This document shows positions 11,751-23,900 of a DNA stretch of 64,000 nucleotides, one piece after another. How positions within the stretch are numbered: the stretch's first letter is position 1; each line of letters starts with the position of its first letter. The notes beneath the pieces were generated by a model. The model did not search any database, had not been told where the DNA came from, and worked only from the letters and a program-made list of their open reading frames with translations. The position numbers and the translations under genes are program-made. The stretch is from Monodelphis domestica. Its lineage: Eukaryota > Chordata > Mammalia > Didelphimorphia > Didelphidae. The stretch is taken from assembly GCF_027887165.1 (NCBI RefSeq), contig NC_077232.1, positions 6,915,391-6,979,390 on the forward strand, read 5' to 3'.

Positions 11751-11984
11751 GCTGCAGGATCTCCTAGCACTTTACACCCCAGGGAGAGATGGGGAGCAGG
11801 AGGGTGTGCTGTGCCCAGGTGGGATGCAAATCCCGACTCTAATCCCTTGGCAGAGTGACCTCTGCTCGGCATCGGGGGCCCAGTTTACTCATCTGTGAAA
11901 GGGCCCTCAACCTTTCCTTGGGCCATGGACCTCTTGGAAAGCTGGTGTCCCTAGGGGGAGAGAGGAAACCGAGTGAGGGTGGCA

Positions 11985-12185
11985 CCCTTGTGCAGAGAGC
12001 TGGGGCCTGCAGTCAGGGGGACCTGAGTGCAAATCCAGTCCCGGAACTTATTGGCTGTGTGACCTTGGGCAAGTCCCTTAACCCTGTTGACCTCAAATTT
12101 CTCCTCCAGCAAATGAGCTAGAGAAGGAATTGGCAAAGCTCTGCAGTATCTGTGCCAGGAAAACCACAAACGGGGTCACAGTCAT
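11985..12185 (+). repeat. MIR/SINE family B copy
   Basis: Shows the order GTCAGGGGGACCTGAGTGCAAATCC, TGTGACCTTGGGCAAGTCCC, GAGCTAGAGAAGGAATTGGC, which matches the marsupial SINE whose head is GGCAGCTAGGTGG... and whose tail reads as an AGAGAAGGAAATGGC motif. Diverged; the head is missing. Confidence 0.65.
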
Positions 12186-12479
12186 TCTCCCTTAATTACA
12201 GTGTGTGTAATAAATATAATTAATGGTGTGTATGTGTGCACACCTATTCAAGTTTTCTCTGAGGATCCTTCTAGTTCCTCTGTCCATCTTTGCTGCCTCC
12301 CCTTTCATAGATTGGAAAACTGAGGCCCAGAGAGGCCTGGAAGCAGCCAGGGCCTTCCCTCTCCCTGGAGGGCTGAGCTGATGCTCAGTTGGGCTAGATC
12401 ATCCTTTTGGGTCTACCAGGCCCTTAAAAGGCCTGTCTGGGGAAAAGGGAGGAAGCTCTGTGGGTCCTGACTCTTCCTG

Positions 12480-12663
12480 ACCCTGTTTGGCTGAGATCCT
12501 GGAGGGGTTCGCCATTTCCTCCTCTGGTTCATTTTACAGAAGAGGAAACTGAGGCAAACAGGGTGAAGTGACTTGCCTAGGGTCATATAACTGTCTGAGG
12601 CTGGATTTGAACTCAGGTCCTCCTAACTCCAGGGGGAGCACTCTAATCACATCTAGCTGCCCA
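12480..12663 (-). repeat. tRNA-derived CORE-SINE (family B)
   Basis: The reverse complement starts GGGCAGCTAGATGTGATTAG, then AGGAGGACCTGAGTTCAAAT (B box), GACCCTAGGCAAGTCACTTC and CCTCAGTTTCCTC. Full-length-like copy between DPP3 and PELI3. Confidence 0.8.
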
Positions 12664-13329
12664 ATTCATCATGGGACCCTGTGTAAATATCCTCAGTGCC
12701 CATCTGGGCGGCTGCACACTTAATCCCTGTTTACTGACCGGCTGGAAGGGCCCTTCAGGATCTGGTCCGCATCCTTCACATACAGATGAGGAAACTGAGG
12801 CTCAACCATGGGCCGTTGCTTCCCAAGTTCTGGGGTTCTTGATGGCTAAGCCTGAGGTGATCTAGCAGGCAGTGCCCAGCTGCAAATCTGCATCTTCTTT
12901 AGCCAGGGTCCGGAGCGAATTAATTCATGTTAATTAACATTCTCTTCCCTGGGCTAATTAGTGGTCATGAACAGTCCTCCGGGGGCTTCAGTTTCCTCCC
13001 TTGTTAAATGGACAGGAAGCTTCTCGCCTCACCCAGTTGTGCTGGCTGGGTGGTGGTCAAGGCAGCAGCTGGCGGGGAATAGATGCGCATCAGGAAGCCT
13101 TGGGTGGGTCTCTGCCCTCTGAGGTCCTCCCCTGCCAGCCTAGAGTCTGACTGCAGCCATGGATCCGCCATGGCATGATCTGACCACCAGGGGGCAGCAC
13201 AGGGCAGCCTGGACACAGAGGGAGAATCCTCCCGGGGGCTCTCTCTGTCCTGGAGTGACTGTTGGGCCTCTGGCGGGAACGAAGCGGAGAAGTCCAGGGA
13301 GCCCAGAGTGTGTAGTGGCTTCTGGGGTT

Positions 13330-13500
13330 ATCTCGCCCCTATTTCACAGAAGCAGCAACCGAGGCCCACAGTGGAAAGGAAGCCTCTTCCCTGCCAGGGC
13401 CACACAGAGAGGAAGTGATCCATGCAGGACTGGAATCCGGATCTCTGACGCCAAGTCCCAGGGCCACGGCTAGAAATGAGTCCACGGCGCCACGTTCTAC
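13330..13500 (-). repeat. MIR-type SINE remnant
   Basis: Degenerate CORE order on the minus strand (CCCTATTTCACAGAAGC, CCGAGGCCCACAG, CCAGGGCCACACAG, ACTGGAATCCGGATCTC). Old and diverged. Confidence 0.5.
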
Positions 13501-13604
13501 TTCCCAGGTGGAGCCCTTTGATTTAAACTTGCCCCCCCCAAAACCACTCAGAAGGGAAGGGGGGGGGCGTCGGCATCCTCTGAGCCGCCCCCGCCCCAGC
13601 TCCA

Positions 13605-13860
13605 GGCACTCAGTTGGTCGCCAAACACTTAGGAAGCACCCACTGTGCGCCAGGCTATAAAGAAAAGCGACAGCCCGTCCCTGCCTTTGCGAGCTCCCCG
13701 TTTGGGGGGGAGAAATAAAGTCACAACCAGGAGCAATGAGAGCCCACCGCAGAGGGAAGGGGCCTGAGGAAGGCTCCCTGCAGAAGGTCGGGTGTTGGGG
13801 GGACCTGAAGGAAGTCAGGGAGGCCAGCAGGCAGAGGGGGGGAGGGGGAGCATTCCAGGT
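13605..13860 (+). repeat. Unclassified old interspersed repeat
   Basis: Begins with an AGGAAGCACCCACTGTGCG phrase and includes ACCTGAAGGAAGTCAGGGAGG, the same order of words as the element at 45.62-45.9 kb. A therian dispersed repeat of uncertain class. Confidence 0.45.
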
Positions 13861-14464
13861 GGGGGCCATTAAGGCATTACACAGGAGGTGCCTAATGCAT
13901 GTTTGCTGAATGCAGGAATGGGGGCCAGCACCCCTCCCCGGCCAGGAGCTCCTGGCCCTGAGCCATATGGGCAGATGGTGGAGCTGGGAGGCGGCCGTGG
14001 CCTCTCCTGGCCTCTCCTTTGCCTTGGCCTTCTCTTCCCAAGGGAAGCCACCTGTTCTTTGTTCGTGGAACTCACACCCCGCTTCATGAATGGCATCTTT
14101 CTTGGGGTAACGGCTAACGCTCCTTACTTGAGCTGCAGCTTGGCTCTGTTCCGTTCCTCCAGCCTCAGGGTTGGACCAGAAGCCCCTGGGGCCCTCGGTG
14201 GCTCTCCTTCCCTCACCAGCCTGGACAGCTCGTGCCCACAACCTCCCTGAAGATGGCCTTCAGAATGGTCTCCTGAAGCCTTGGACACACCAGTGGGGCT
14301 CTTGTCATTACTGTGACTCCTGTGTGTCTCCGAGGACAGCCCCCGCCTTCCTTCTCTATGCCGCCGTGACCAAGGCTCACCACCTCGGACACCCACCATC
14401 GCCCTCTCCATTGCCTTTGGGGGATTCCCAGCTCTCAGCCCCAGAGATGTGCCATTTGTTCCTC

Positions 14465-14702
14465 CAGATTTTGTTGCTGAGCCATCGCATGAGTCAGGTC
14501 TGGCTCTTCATGACTCCATGCAGGGCTTTCCTGGCAGAGGCACTGGGGCGGTTTGCCATTCCCTTCTCCGGTACATTTTATAGATGAGGAAACGGAGGTA
14601 GATGGGGTGAAGTGACTTGCCCAGGGTCACGCCGCTTTAAGTGTCTGAGATCAGACTTGAACACAGGAAATCGAGTCTTCCTGACTCTAGGCTAATGCTG
14701 GT
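14465..14702 (-). repeat. tRNA-derived CORE-SINE (family B)
   Basis: Minus-strand copy with the diagnostic long tail (TTTGCCATTCCCTTCTCCGG), ATAGATGAGGAAACGGAGG, AAGTGACTTGCCCAGGGTCA and a B-box region reading GACTTGAACACAGG. About 240 bp, intergenic. Confidence 0.75.
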
Positions 14703-14869
14703 GTTAAAGGGACCGGCCTTCCTTCCAGGTCATTAAAGAAATCTTTCAGGATTCCAAAGGCCACCTAGTCTGCTCTCTTGCTCCTACTGCGTTCTGGATC
14801 CCAAATTCCCTTCGGATGTCTAGTTATGACATGGAGGTGACCCTGGGTTGCCAATGAAATACAAGCATG

Positions 14870-15043
14870 ACTTAGCCTTACCGTCTGGCTTGGAATCCAT
14901 ACTGTGTATTGGCTCCAAGACAGAAGAGCTGTAAGGGCTGGGCAAGGAGGGCTGAACAGATAAGAAGTATCTGAAGACAGATTTGAACCCAGGACTCCCG
15001 TCTCTAGGTCTGGCTCTCCATCCACTGAGCCACCTAGCGGCCC
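14870..15043 (-). repeat. tRNA-derived SINE (family A)
   Basis: The reverse complement begins GGGGGCCGCTAGGTGGCTCA with the family A body; ends near GGAATCCATACTGTGTATTG. Internal CORE part shortened. Confidence 0.75.
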
Positions 15044-15194
15044 CCAAGGATAGGTTATTCTACCACCTCAGAGGGGCTTTGGAGAATGCATCCATGTGCC
15101 AAAGGCTGGAGACTGTTTCTGAATAAGAACAGGGAAGTTCACCCTCAGGATACTGGCCATGGAGTGAGGAATTCTCAGCTAGTGCAACCCAAGT

Positions 15195-15330
15195 GCTCAT
15201 TTTACAGATGAACGAACTGAGATTCCCAGAAAGGCCAAGTGTCTAGGCTAAAGATACCCAGGACCCACTCCACAGCAGAGCTAGCATTCGAACCCAGGAC
15301 CTGGGACTCCAAATTCTCATCCCTATGTAA
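15195..15330 (-). repeat. MIR-type SINE remnant
   Basis: Contains CATTTTACAGATGAACGAACTGAG and GCATTCGAACCCAGGACC on the minus strand, followed by an A-run at 15329-15341. Old SINE fragment. Confidence 0.5.
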
Positions 15331-15539
15331 AAAAAAAAAAAACCCAGCCCCAAATCAACTGACTCCCCTCACGCTGATTTCATCTTAATTAGCCAGTCAG
15401 TCAGTCAGTCACTTGACAAGCATTTATTAAGCCAATTGTGTGCCAATAACTGTGCCAGACACCAGGAAGAGAGGGAGATACAATCACACCAGAGACCTGG
15501 AAGGACCTGAGAAGCCGTCTTGCCCAGCCTGGAGGTGAA

Positions 15540-16860
15540 CAGGAACCCCCTTTTGTCCATGGAGGAATCAGCCAGGAAGAAGGAGCCCCGGCCACTGGGG
15601 CAGCTCGTCCCACTTTGGGACAGTGCAATCGCCGGGAAGCTTTGAGCCCCAATGGGCCTCTTTGTCACTCCTCAGCCTCACTCGTCCTTCAGCTCTCTGG
15701 GGCCCATCGGGATGGGCCTCCCCAAGGCCAGCCACATGTCCCGGGCTCAGGGCAGCTCCTCCTCCCGCGGCCTGCTTGGCTTCTGACCCTTCTGACCGGT
15801 GCCTGCTGTAGCACACGGCCCACAGGGATGGAGAAGAGTGTGTCTGGGGGCACCAGGCCTCTCCTCGCTGCTTCCAAAGCCCTTCTCGCAGGCTGCTCCC
15901 CGCCCAGACTTTCCCCCCCGGGCCCGTCTGCTAGTCCTGCCTCTCCTCCCCAGGGTTTGGGTGGCTGATTCTCGGAAGCCACGCTCTGTCCTAAGAGGCC
16001 GCCCATCGCGCTGACCCGTCAAGCTCTCCTCCCCAAAGGGCCTGTTTCCCCGATCTCCCTGCCCTCCTCAGCGGAGGCAGCGTCTGGTCCCGTCTCCCTC
16101 AGTGCCAGGGCTCTGAAAACGGGGTGACCTTTTCTCCTGTCTCCCCAGGGTTGTCGTGAAGACCAAATGAAGGGAGGGCGTTTGGAGAAAAAACCTTTTG
16201 GCTAAGCCTTTGCATTGCAGTGGGCTGCTTTGGGGGGGGGGGTCCTGGATTCGGATCCTGATGGGGACATGGCGTAGGTGTGTGACTGTGGGCAAGTCTC
16301 TTAGCCTCCTTCTCTGAGAAACGGGGCGACCGTGCCGGTCCTGCTTTGCTGGGCCGCTCGGGGGAACTTTCGGGCTTAGCGGTTCTAGAGAGGCGAACGC
16401 ATTAGCCTCTGAGTTCGTGCTCCCTCTCAGCCGGGGCGGGCGGCCCGTTCCCTGAATGCTTGGCGAGGGGGGCACAAACCCTGAGGGGTGCCACCGCGCC
16501 AGCTTTAGAAATGGTTTTGTTTCCACAGCACTTTCCTTCCCTTCTCGGCACAGAAGCCAGCGAGCAAGAATCCGCCTGGGAAGCCGTCGGGCGGCGAGCC
16601 TGCCCTCTCCGGAGCTGCCCACCGGGGAGGCTTCCCGCCATCCAGCCCGCCTGCTCCTCGCCGGGGCCCAGGAGACCGCGCCGAGCTCCCCTCCTCCCAG
16701 GGGCCACAAAGGGCACCGGGCCCAGGCGGGGTGGCCCGGGGCCCCCTCTCTCCTCTCTCCTGGCCCGTCCCTCGCCTCCGGGGCGTAGGGAGGGGGTCTG
16801 GGTGCTCCCTTTCCTCTGCCGCCCCCGCCCTCCCCCCTCGCCCAGAGCCAGCACAGGACA
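15540..16860. other. GC-rich intergenic stretch, no recognisable gene
   Basis: Elevated GC and CpG downstream of PELI3. Reading frames up to about 210 codons are open here on both strands, but none resembles a known protein and overlapping frames are open in parallel, as expected from GC-rich DNA with few stops. It may include distal 3'-UTR sequence of PELI3 or an unrecognised regulatory island. Confidence 0.4.
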
Positions 16861-16874
16861 CCAGAGGAGGGCAG

Positions 16875-17350
16875 CCGAGCAGCGAGCTTTATCAGGAGAC
16901 CCGGGGATTAGCAGCAGGCAGATGTGAGCAGCTGGAAACGGCAAAGGGCTCAGGCCTGGTACGGGCGAGCAGCACGGCAGGTGGGGGGAGCGGAGGCCAC
17001 CCTCCCGGACTCCCTCCTTCCCTTCCGCCGGGGCACAGTGTTACACGGCATGACGGGGGCGTGCGGGGCGGAGGCGTCCCCGGGATCCGATGAAGCAAGA
17101 GGGGAAGCCCGGAGCCGGGGACCCGTCCGTCTGGGGGAGCGGCGGAGGGCTGCGGAGGCCCCCCCTTCACCAATCCAGGAGACCCCAGGCTGGAGGCCGA
17201 CACAGATCCGGGGACGTGATCTGCGCTCCTCCCCCACCCGAACCCCCCTCAGTCTGAGCAAGCATCCGGGCAGACGTCCTGGGGGGGAACCGCATCCTCT
17301 CGCAGCCGGGGCTCGGGCCGCCCCGTAGAGCCCGGTCCCAGAGTCCCGCC
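16875..17350 (-). other. PELI3: Probable PELI3 3' UTR
   Basis: GC-rich minus-strand sequence directly after the stop codon. No AATAAA is seen close by. A GATAAA variant occurs at about 16888-16893 (plus-strand TTTATC), which could mark the end of a ~480-nt 3' UTR. This is a guess based on one weak hexamer. Confidence 0.3.
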
Positions 17351-17920
17351 CTAGTCCAGCGGGCCCTGGAAGATAAGGCGGACGCAGCCGTTCTCCCCCG
17401 TGAGCCAGGCCCCACAGAACGGACAGGCGGCGTGGAAGGCGTGGGTGCCGTGGGGCAGCGGCGTCTGCGCCCAGTAGCGCGCCGTTTTCTCAGAGCAGAC
17501 GTGGCCACAGGGGGCAAAGGCATGGCTCGGAGGCCCAGGGTCCAGGCACAGCCCCGCCTCCTGGCCCAGCCACAGGGGCACGTAGGGCCCCACCAGGCGG
17601 CACAGCGGGCACTCGCGTTCCTGCGGACCCCGCTCCCGCCGGCAGCCCCAGCTGTGGTAGCCGTGGACGTGGCCGCAGCGCACGTACACCCACGGCTGCT
17701 GCTTGTCGGGGACGTCTCGGCCCCGCGCCGGGCTGGGGAAGGCCAGGGTGCTCAGCCCCACCGGACACTGGGGCCGGGCCGCATTGGCCTCCTGCCTCTG
17801 GGCCTCCAGCTGCTTCAGGGTGGGTGCCCGGAGCAGGCCGGCTGGGGTCCGCCACAGCAGGGTGGCCCCGCACAGGTCGATGAGGGAGCCGTCTCGGAGC
17901 ACGTTGGACTCGTTCTCCAC
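17351..17920 (-). CDS. PELI3: PELI3 terminal coding exon with RING-like domain
   Basis: This 570-bp exon runs from VENESNVLRDGSLIDLCG to the stop after LIFQGPLD. It holds the catalytic CHC2CHC2-type RING: cysteine/histidine pairs are visible in RCGHVHGYHSWGC, ECPLC, APCGHVCSEKTARYW and HAACPFCGAW. All predicted zinc ligands are present. The acceptor is CCCTCAG|GTGGAG at 17921. Confidence 0.95.
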   Translation of the reverse strand: MENESNVLRDGSLIDLCGATLLWRTPAGLLRAPTLKQLEAQRQEANAARPQCPVGLSTLAFPSPARGRDVPDKQQPWVYVRCGHVHGYHSWGCRRERGPQERECPLCRLVGPYVPLWLGQEAGLCLDPGPPSHAFAPCGHVCSEKTARYWAQTPLPHGTHAFHAACPFCGAWLTGENGCVRLIFQGPLD

Positions 17921-20900
17921 CTGAGGGAAGAAAGCAGAGCCGGGGCTCAGGGCAGGCGGGCATCGGAGACAGGCTGGCCTCCGAGGACGGGCAGGGGACA
18001 TGGCTTCGCTTCTAGTTCCTGCCTCCTCCCTGCTTTTCCCCTCCTACCCTCCTGGGCGTCTCCGAGCCTTGGCCTACATTGTTCCCTCCTCCGCCTAGTA
18101 AATGCCTGCCTAACTGTGTCCAAAAGAGCAGGCTGCTTGCTCAGGGCTCAACAGCCAGCGCGTCCATAACCGGTCAGGAACAAAAGCCTGCCAGGGGCTG
18201 CCGCCTGGAAGCGCCAACGCTGCCAAGCTCTTCTCTGCTGGGCTGAGGCAAGCAAGCTTTGAGCAGCCAAGATCTAGGCTGGTGAATGGCGAATTGCCTC
18301 CTGTGGGAGGACCTTAGGATGCTTTGAGATCCAGCCCGGACAGAAGGGGCTGCAATCAGAAGGGAGAGAGGCGGGAAGTGAGTGATAAGAAAAATTAAGG
18401 GGGGAAGAAAAGACTTCAAGTGCCAAAAGTCTCAGGAAGATGAAAATCCAAGACCTTGAATGTAAAACAGAGACATTAATAGGAAAAACCTGAAGGAAAT
18501 ATGACCTCCTGTGTCAAGCAGTTCAGGCATCTCTGAACAAATAAAGGAAAATGGTCCGTCATTTAATAAGATCGAGAACCCTTTGGAAGTGGAGAACGCA
18601 GAAGCACAACATGCTGTTCTTAAGTTGTTCAGAAGAGAAATCAGAATGAAAAGAGCAGAATTGATGGCCTGAACAAAAAATCATGGACAGAATAGAAGAA
18701 CTAAGATCTGCCAAGTCGAGCCTCACCAAAGAAGCAAAAGAGGGAACACTCGATTGGGAACGCAAATACAAAAGCATGAAGGCCGGTCTAGAAGATAAGA
18801 AAAAACAAGAACATTAACAGAAAAGATGCATAAACTACACTGGCCAGACCTACAGATCTTGAAGGCAAGATGCATAAGGATAAGCCAGGGATTAAAAGCC
18901 TCCCCCAGAAGAACATGACAGGGCAAAAACCCTTAACGCCATAATGAAGAAAATAAAAGAAGAAAAGCGACTAGAACTTTTGAACACAGAAAATAAAATT
19001 CCAAAGGAAAGAATTCATAACTCGCCTCCAGAAAAAAACTCAAGGTTGCCAACTCCAAGACATAAAATGATTAAATTGAACAATTCCATTCAGAGACTAC
19101 AAGGTCTACAAACCTTCAGGAGAAAGACCTTCAAATACAAAGGAAATGACACTTGAATAAAGCAAGACTATTCTGCACCCACTAGAAGAAGAGAAGAGAA
19201 TGGAATGACGTGTTCCAAATAGTACTGGAGGTCAGGATGCAGCCCAGGGTGACTTATCCTGCAAATCTAAGACTAACCACATAGGACGGAAGAAGACTTT
19301 GAAAGATGTTTAGAAAGAAAGCCAGAACTGAAAAGACTATCTGAATCTCAAACACACCAAACAACAGAAATGCAGGAGGAGTGGATAAATGCAACAGGCA
19401 AGGGCAGCAAACATAGGGAAATCAGGAAGAGTCTTCTTCCTTAAAGGTCCATAAGGAGACAGGAGTGAAGGCAGAAATCTGATGGAGGCATCAGTGAGGG
19501 GTGGACAGGAAGCATTATGGCCAGAACCTGGAGCCCCACTGCCTACAGGGGAATGCGTCTTCTGTGGGATGACATTGCAACATGGGGGGGGGGGGGATAA
19601 AGAGGGGGAAGGAGTAAAGTAGCTGAAAGTGTAAAACAATGTGCTTACAGAGCAGAAGAGGAAACTTGAAACAGAAAAGTTTCTGCCAGACAATAATAAT
19701 GTAACTAGGATAAGGGAAGTAGACAAATGGGAAAAAAAAATCTTTGTATCAAATTTCTCTGATAAGGGTCTGGTATTCAAGATGCATAAAACACTACATA
19801 TTTGCCATTCTCCAAAAGACAGTCAAAGGATTTGAACAACGAATTGCAAAGTATTCAATAATCCATGAAAAAAGGCTCCAAATCACTAATAAGAATCCTG
19901 AAGCTCCACCTCACACCCAGCCAAGGGGCAAAAATGACCAAGAAATGGCAACAGTCAATGTTGGAGAGGCTGGAGAAAGTCAGGCACACTAATACATTGT
20001 TAGTGGAGCTGGGAAATGGTACAACAATTTTGGGAAGCAGTTTGGAATTATGCACATAAAATGACTAACCTGTCTATACCCATTGAACCAGGCTCTTTTC
20101 CTGGGCTTATACCCCCAGGAAGTCATTGATAAGAAGAAAGACTCCACATACTCCAAAACATTTATAGTAGCACTTTCTGTGACAGGTAAGAATTGGAAAC
20201 AAGGCAGATGCCCATCAGTTGAGGGATGGCTGCGCAAATTGTGGTACATAATAAATGTAAGAGAATATTCCTGTGACATACAAAATGATGTGGGTAATGA
20301 ATACAGAGAAGTCTAGAAGATTTACTGTGAACAGATGCAAAGTCAAGTCAGCAGAGCCAAGGTAACAATTGATATAGTAATTATAACAATGTAAATGGGA
20401 AGGATGACACCAAAATAGCAAAACTAAATGTGGGGGCAGCTAATAGAGAGCCAGGCCAGGGGACAGGAGTTACATCTGGCTTTAGGCACTTCCCAGATGT
20501 GTGACCCTGGACAAGTCACTTCATCCCATTTGCCTAGCCTTTTCTACTCTCTAGCTCTAGAACAGATACTTCATATCTATTTTAAGATGGAAGGAAAGGG
20601 TTTTAAAAAGATAAATGTAGCAAAATTATAAAGATCAAGATCAAGTAGGACTCCACTGAGGAAGGATGAAAGACACCCCTAACCTGCCCCCTCACTGAGG
20701 TACGAGTTCCACAGGGGTTATACTATGCCCTTACTTTGGATTTTGTCAATATATTGATTAGTTGTGCCAACTTTTTTTCTCAGGGGCAGCAAGAGGGCTC
20801 AATGGATAGAGAGCCAGACCTGAAGGGGAGGTTCTGGGTTCAAATCTGGACTCAGACACTTCCCAGCTGGGTGACCCTGGGCAAGTCACTTAACCCCTGT

Positions 20901-23900
20901 TGCCCAGCCCTTACTGCTCTTCTATACTCAGTATTGATTCTAAGGCAGAAGATGAGGGTTTAAAAAAAATTATATTTGTACAATAGGATGGCTCTCTGTG
21001 AACGAGAAGAGGAGGGATACATGGGATACAATGGTGATGTCAGAAACAGAAAATGTCAGTAAAACGTAGTTTTTGAAAAATAAATTCAATGGGGATAGAT
21101 GCAAAGTCTTCTATTTGGGTTCAAAAACCTGATTTTTGGAAGCCTGAGGTTTTTCAGTGGCCTGTCAGTGACAGGAGGGCTTAGCGCTCCCAGGAATATA
21201 GTGTGGATGGGCCCCCATGCTCTGGTCTCATCAGGCTTCCTCCAGAACCGGTGCCCCTGGGGTGTGTATGGTCGTGTTGTTTTTTTTTAAACCCTCACCT
21301 TCCACCTTAGAATCACTACTGTGTGTTGGTTCTAAGGCAGAAGAGCGGTAAGGGCTAGGCAAAGGGGGTTAAGTGACTTGCCCAGGGTCACACAGCTGGG
21401 AAGTGTCTGAGGCCAGATTGGAACCCAGAATCTCCTGTGTCTAGGCCTGGCTCTCCATCCACTGAGCTACCCAGCTGTTCCCCCCTTGTATATGTTACAA
21501 AGGGTTCTCTTTCATGCACCAGCTGAGGTCCCTTCTCATTCCAAGATTCTGTGACCGTGGACAAATCCCTTCCCCTCTCGGGCCTTGGTTTCTCCATTTG
21601 TAAGATGAGGTGATTGGCCTGGGCAGTGAGTCTCTTCCAGCTCTAACCCCCAGGAAACTGCCAGGCCTGGATCATTCATTGTTAGGCCTCCTTTGTCCAC
21701 TCTGGGCTGGTTGCCTCTAAGCCCTTCTGCTCAGACAGCACATTCGCCTTCTTAGAGGAGGATTAACAAGGAGGAAAGCCCCAGGAGTGTTTATTTCACA
21801 GCCAAAAGGTCCTTTAGGCCCGTTATCTCACCTGAGGCTCACCGCAACCCCCTGAGGTAGGTGCTTCCATTAGCAGCCACATTTTACAAGGGAGGAAATG
21901 GAACCGGAGGAAGGCGAGTGATTTTCAGGGCCACCAAGCCAGGAAGGATGGAGGCAGGATTCTAACCCAGGTCTTCTTGATTGGTCTGAGCCCACAGTGC
22001 CACACTAACCCTCAGACAGGGAACATAGAGCCCAGCTCTCCTCCTTTACCTGCTATCAAGATCCAACCCTTCTGGTGAAGTCGGAGGGAAGAACTCCTCC
22101 TTCAAGGGTATGGAGTCCACAGAACTGGGTTCAAATCCCATCCCTGAAGCTTATTACCTGAGTGGCTGTGGGCAAGTTACTTCATCTCCCTGGGCCTCAG
22201 TTCCTCATCTGTAAAATGAAGGGGTTGGAGTAGATGATTTCTGAAGCCCCTTCCAGTTCTAGATCTGTGGTCCTGGGTTCCTGTTGGACTAGGTAACGTC
22301 TAAGGCCTCTTCCACCTTTGACATCCTCTGTTCTAAGGCTCCACTCAGCTGTGACATGCCCTGTTCTAGGAGCCCTCTGAGCTGTGACATTCCCTGTTCT
22401 AAGGCTCCTCTGAGCTGTGACATTCCCTGTTCTAGGAGCCCTCTGAGCTGTGACATTCCCTGTTCTTTTTTTTTTTTACATTCTCTGTTCTAAGGCTCCT
22501 CTCAGCTGTGACATTCCCTGTTCTAAGGCTCCTCTGAGCTGTGACATTCCCTGTTCTAAGGCTCCTCTGAGCTGTGACATTCCCTGTTCTAAGGCTCCAC
22601 TCAGCTGTGACATGCCCTGTTCTAGGAGCCCTCTGAGCTGTGACATTCCCTGTTCTAAGGCTCTTCTGAGCTGACATTCCCTGTTCTAAGGCTCCTCTGA
22701 GCTGTGACATTCCCTGTTCTAAGGCTCCTCTGAGCTGTGACATTCCCTGTTCTAAGGCTCCACTCAGCTGTGACATGCCCTGTTCTAGGAGCCCTCTGAG
22801 CTGTGACATTCCCTGTTCTAAGGCTCTTCTGAGCTGACATTCCCTGTTCTAAGGCTCCTCTGAGCTGTGACATTCCCTGTTCTAAGGCTCCTCTGAGCTG
22901 TGACATCCCCTGTTCTAAGGCTCCTCTGAGCTGTGACATTCCCTGTTCTAAGGCTCCTCTGAGCTGTGACATTCCCTGTTCTGAGGCTCCTCTGAGCTGT
23001 GACATTCCCTGTTCTAAGGCTCCTCTGAGCTGTGACATTCCCTGTTCTGAGGCTCCTCTGAGCTGTGACATTCCCTGTTCTGAGGCTCCTCTGAGCTGTG
23101 ACATGCCCTGTTCTAAGGCTCCTCTGAGCTGTGACATGCCCTGTTCTGAGGCTCCTCTGAGCTGTGACATCCCCTGTTCTAAGGCTCCTCTGAGCTGTGA
23201 CATGCCCTGTTCTAAGGCTCCTCTGAGCTGTGACATGCCCTGTTCTAAGGCTCCTCTGAGCTGTGACATTCCCTGTTCTGAGGCTCCTCTGAGCTGTGAC
23301 ATGCCCTGTTCTAAGGCTCCTCTGAGCTGTGACATCCCCTGTTCTAAGGCTCCTCTGAGCTGTGACATTCCCTGTTCTAAGGATCCTCTGAGCTGTGACA
23401 TTCCTTGTTCTAAGGCTCCTCTGAGCTGTGACATCCCCTGTTCTAAGGCTCCTCTGAGCTGTGACATCCCCTGTTCTAAGGCTCCTCTGAGCTGTGACAT
23501 TCCCTGTTCTAAGGCTCCTCTGAGCTGTGACATTCCCTGTTCTAAGGCTCTTCTGAGCTGTGACATTCCCTGTTCTAAGGCTCCTCTCAGCTGTGACATT
23601 CTGTTCTAGGAGCCCTCTCGGCTGTGACATTCCCTGTTCTAAGGCTCCTCTGAGCTGTGACATTCCTTGTTCTAAGGCTCCTCTGAGCTGTGACATCCCC
23701 TGTTCTAAGGCTCCTCTGAGCTGTGACATGCCCTGTTCTAAGGCTCCTCTGAGCTGTGACATCCCCTGTTCTAAGGCTCCTCTGAGCTGTGACATTCCCT
23801 GTTCTAAGGCTCTTCTGAGCTGTGACATTCCCTGTTCTAAGGCTCTTCTGAGCTGTGACATTCCCTGTTCTAAGGCTCCTCTGAGCTGTGACATTCCCTG

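Noticed and set aside
15689-17328. Frames of 100-213 codons in the GC-rich block left of PELI3
   Set aside because: Overlapping open frames on both strands, biased composition, and no recognisable domain or splice pattern.
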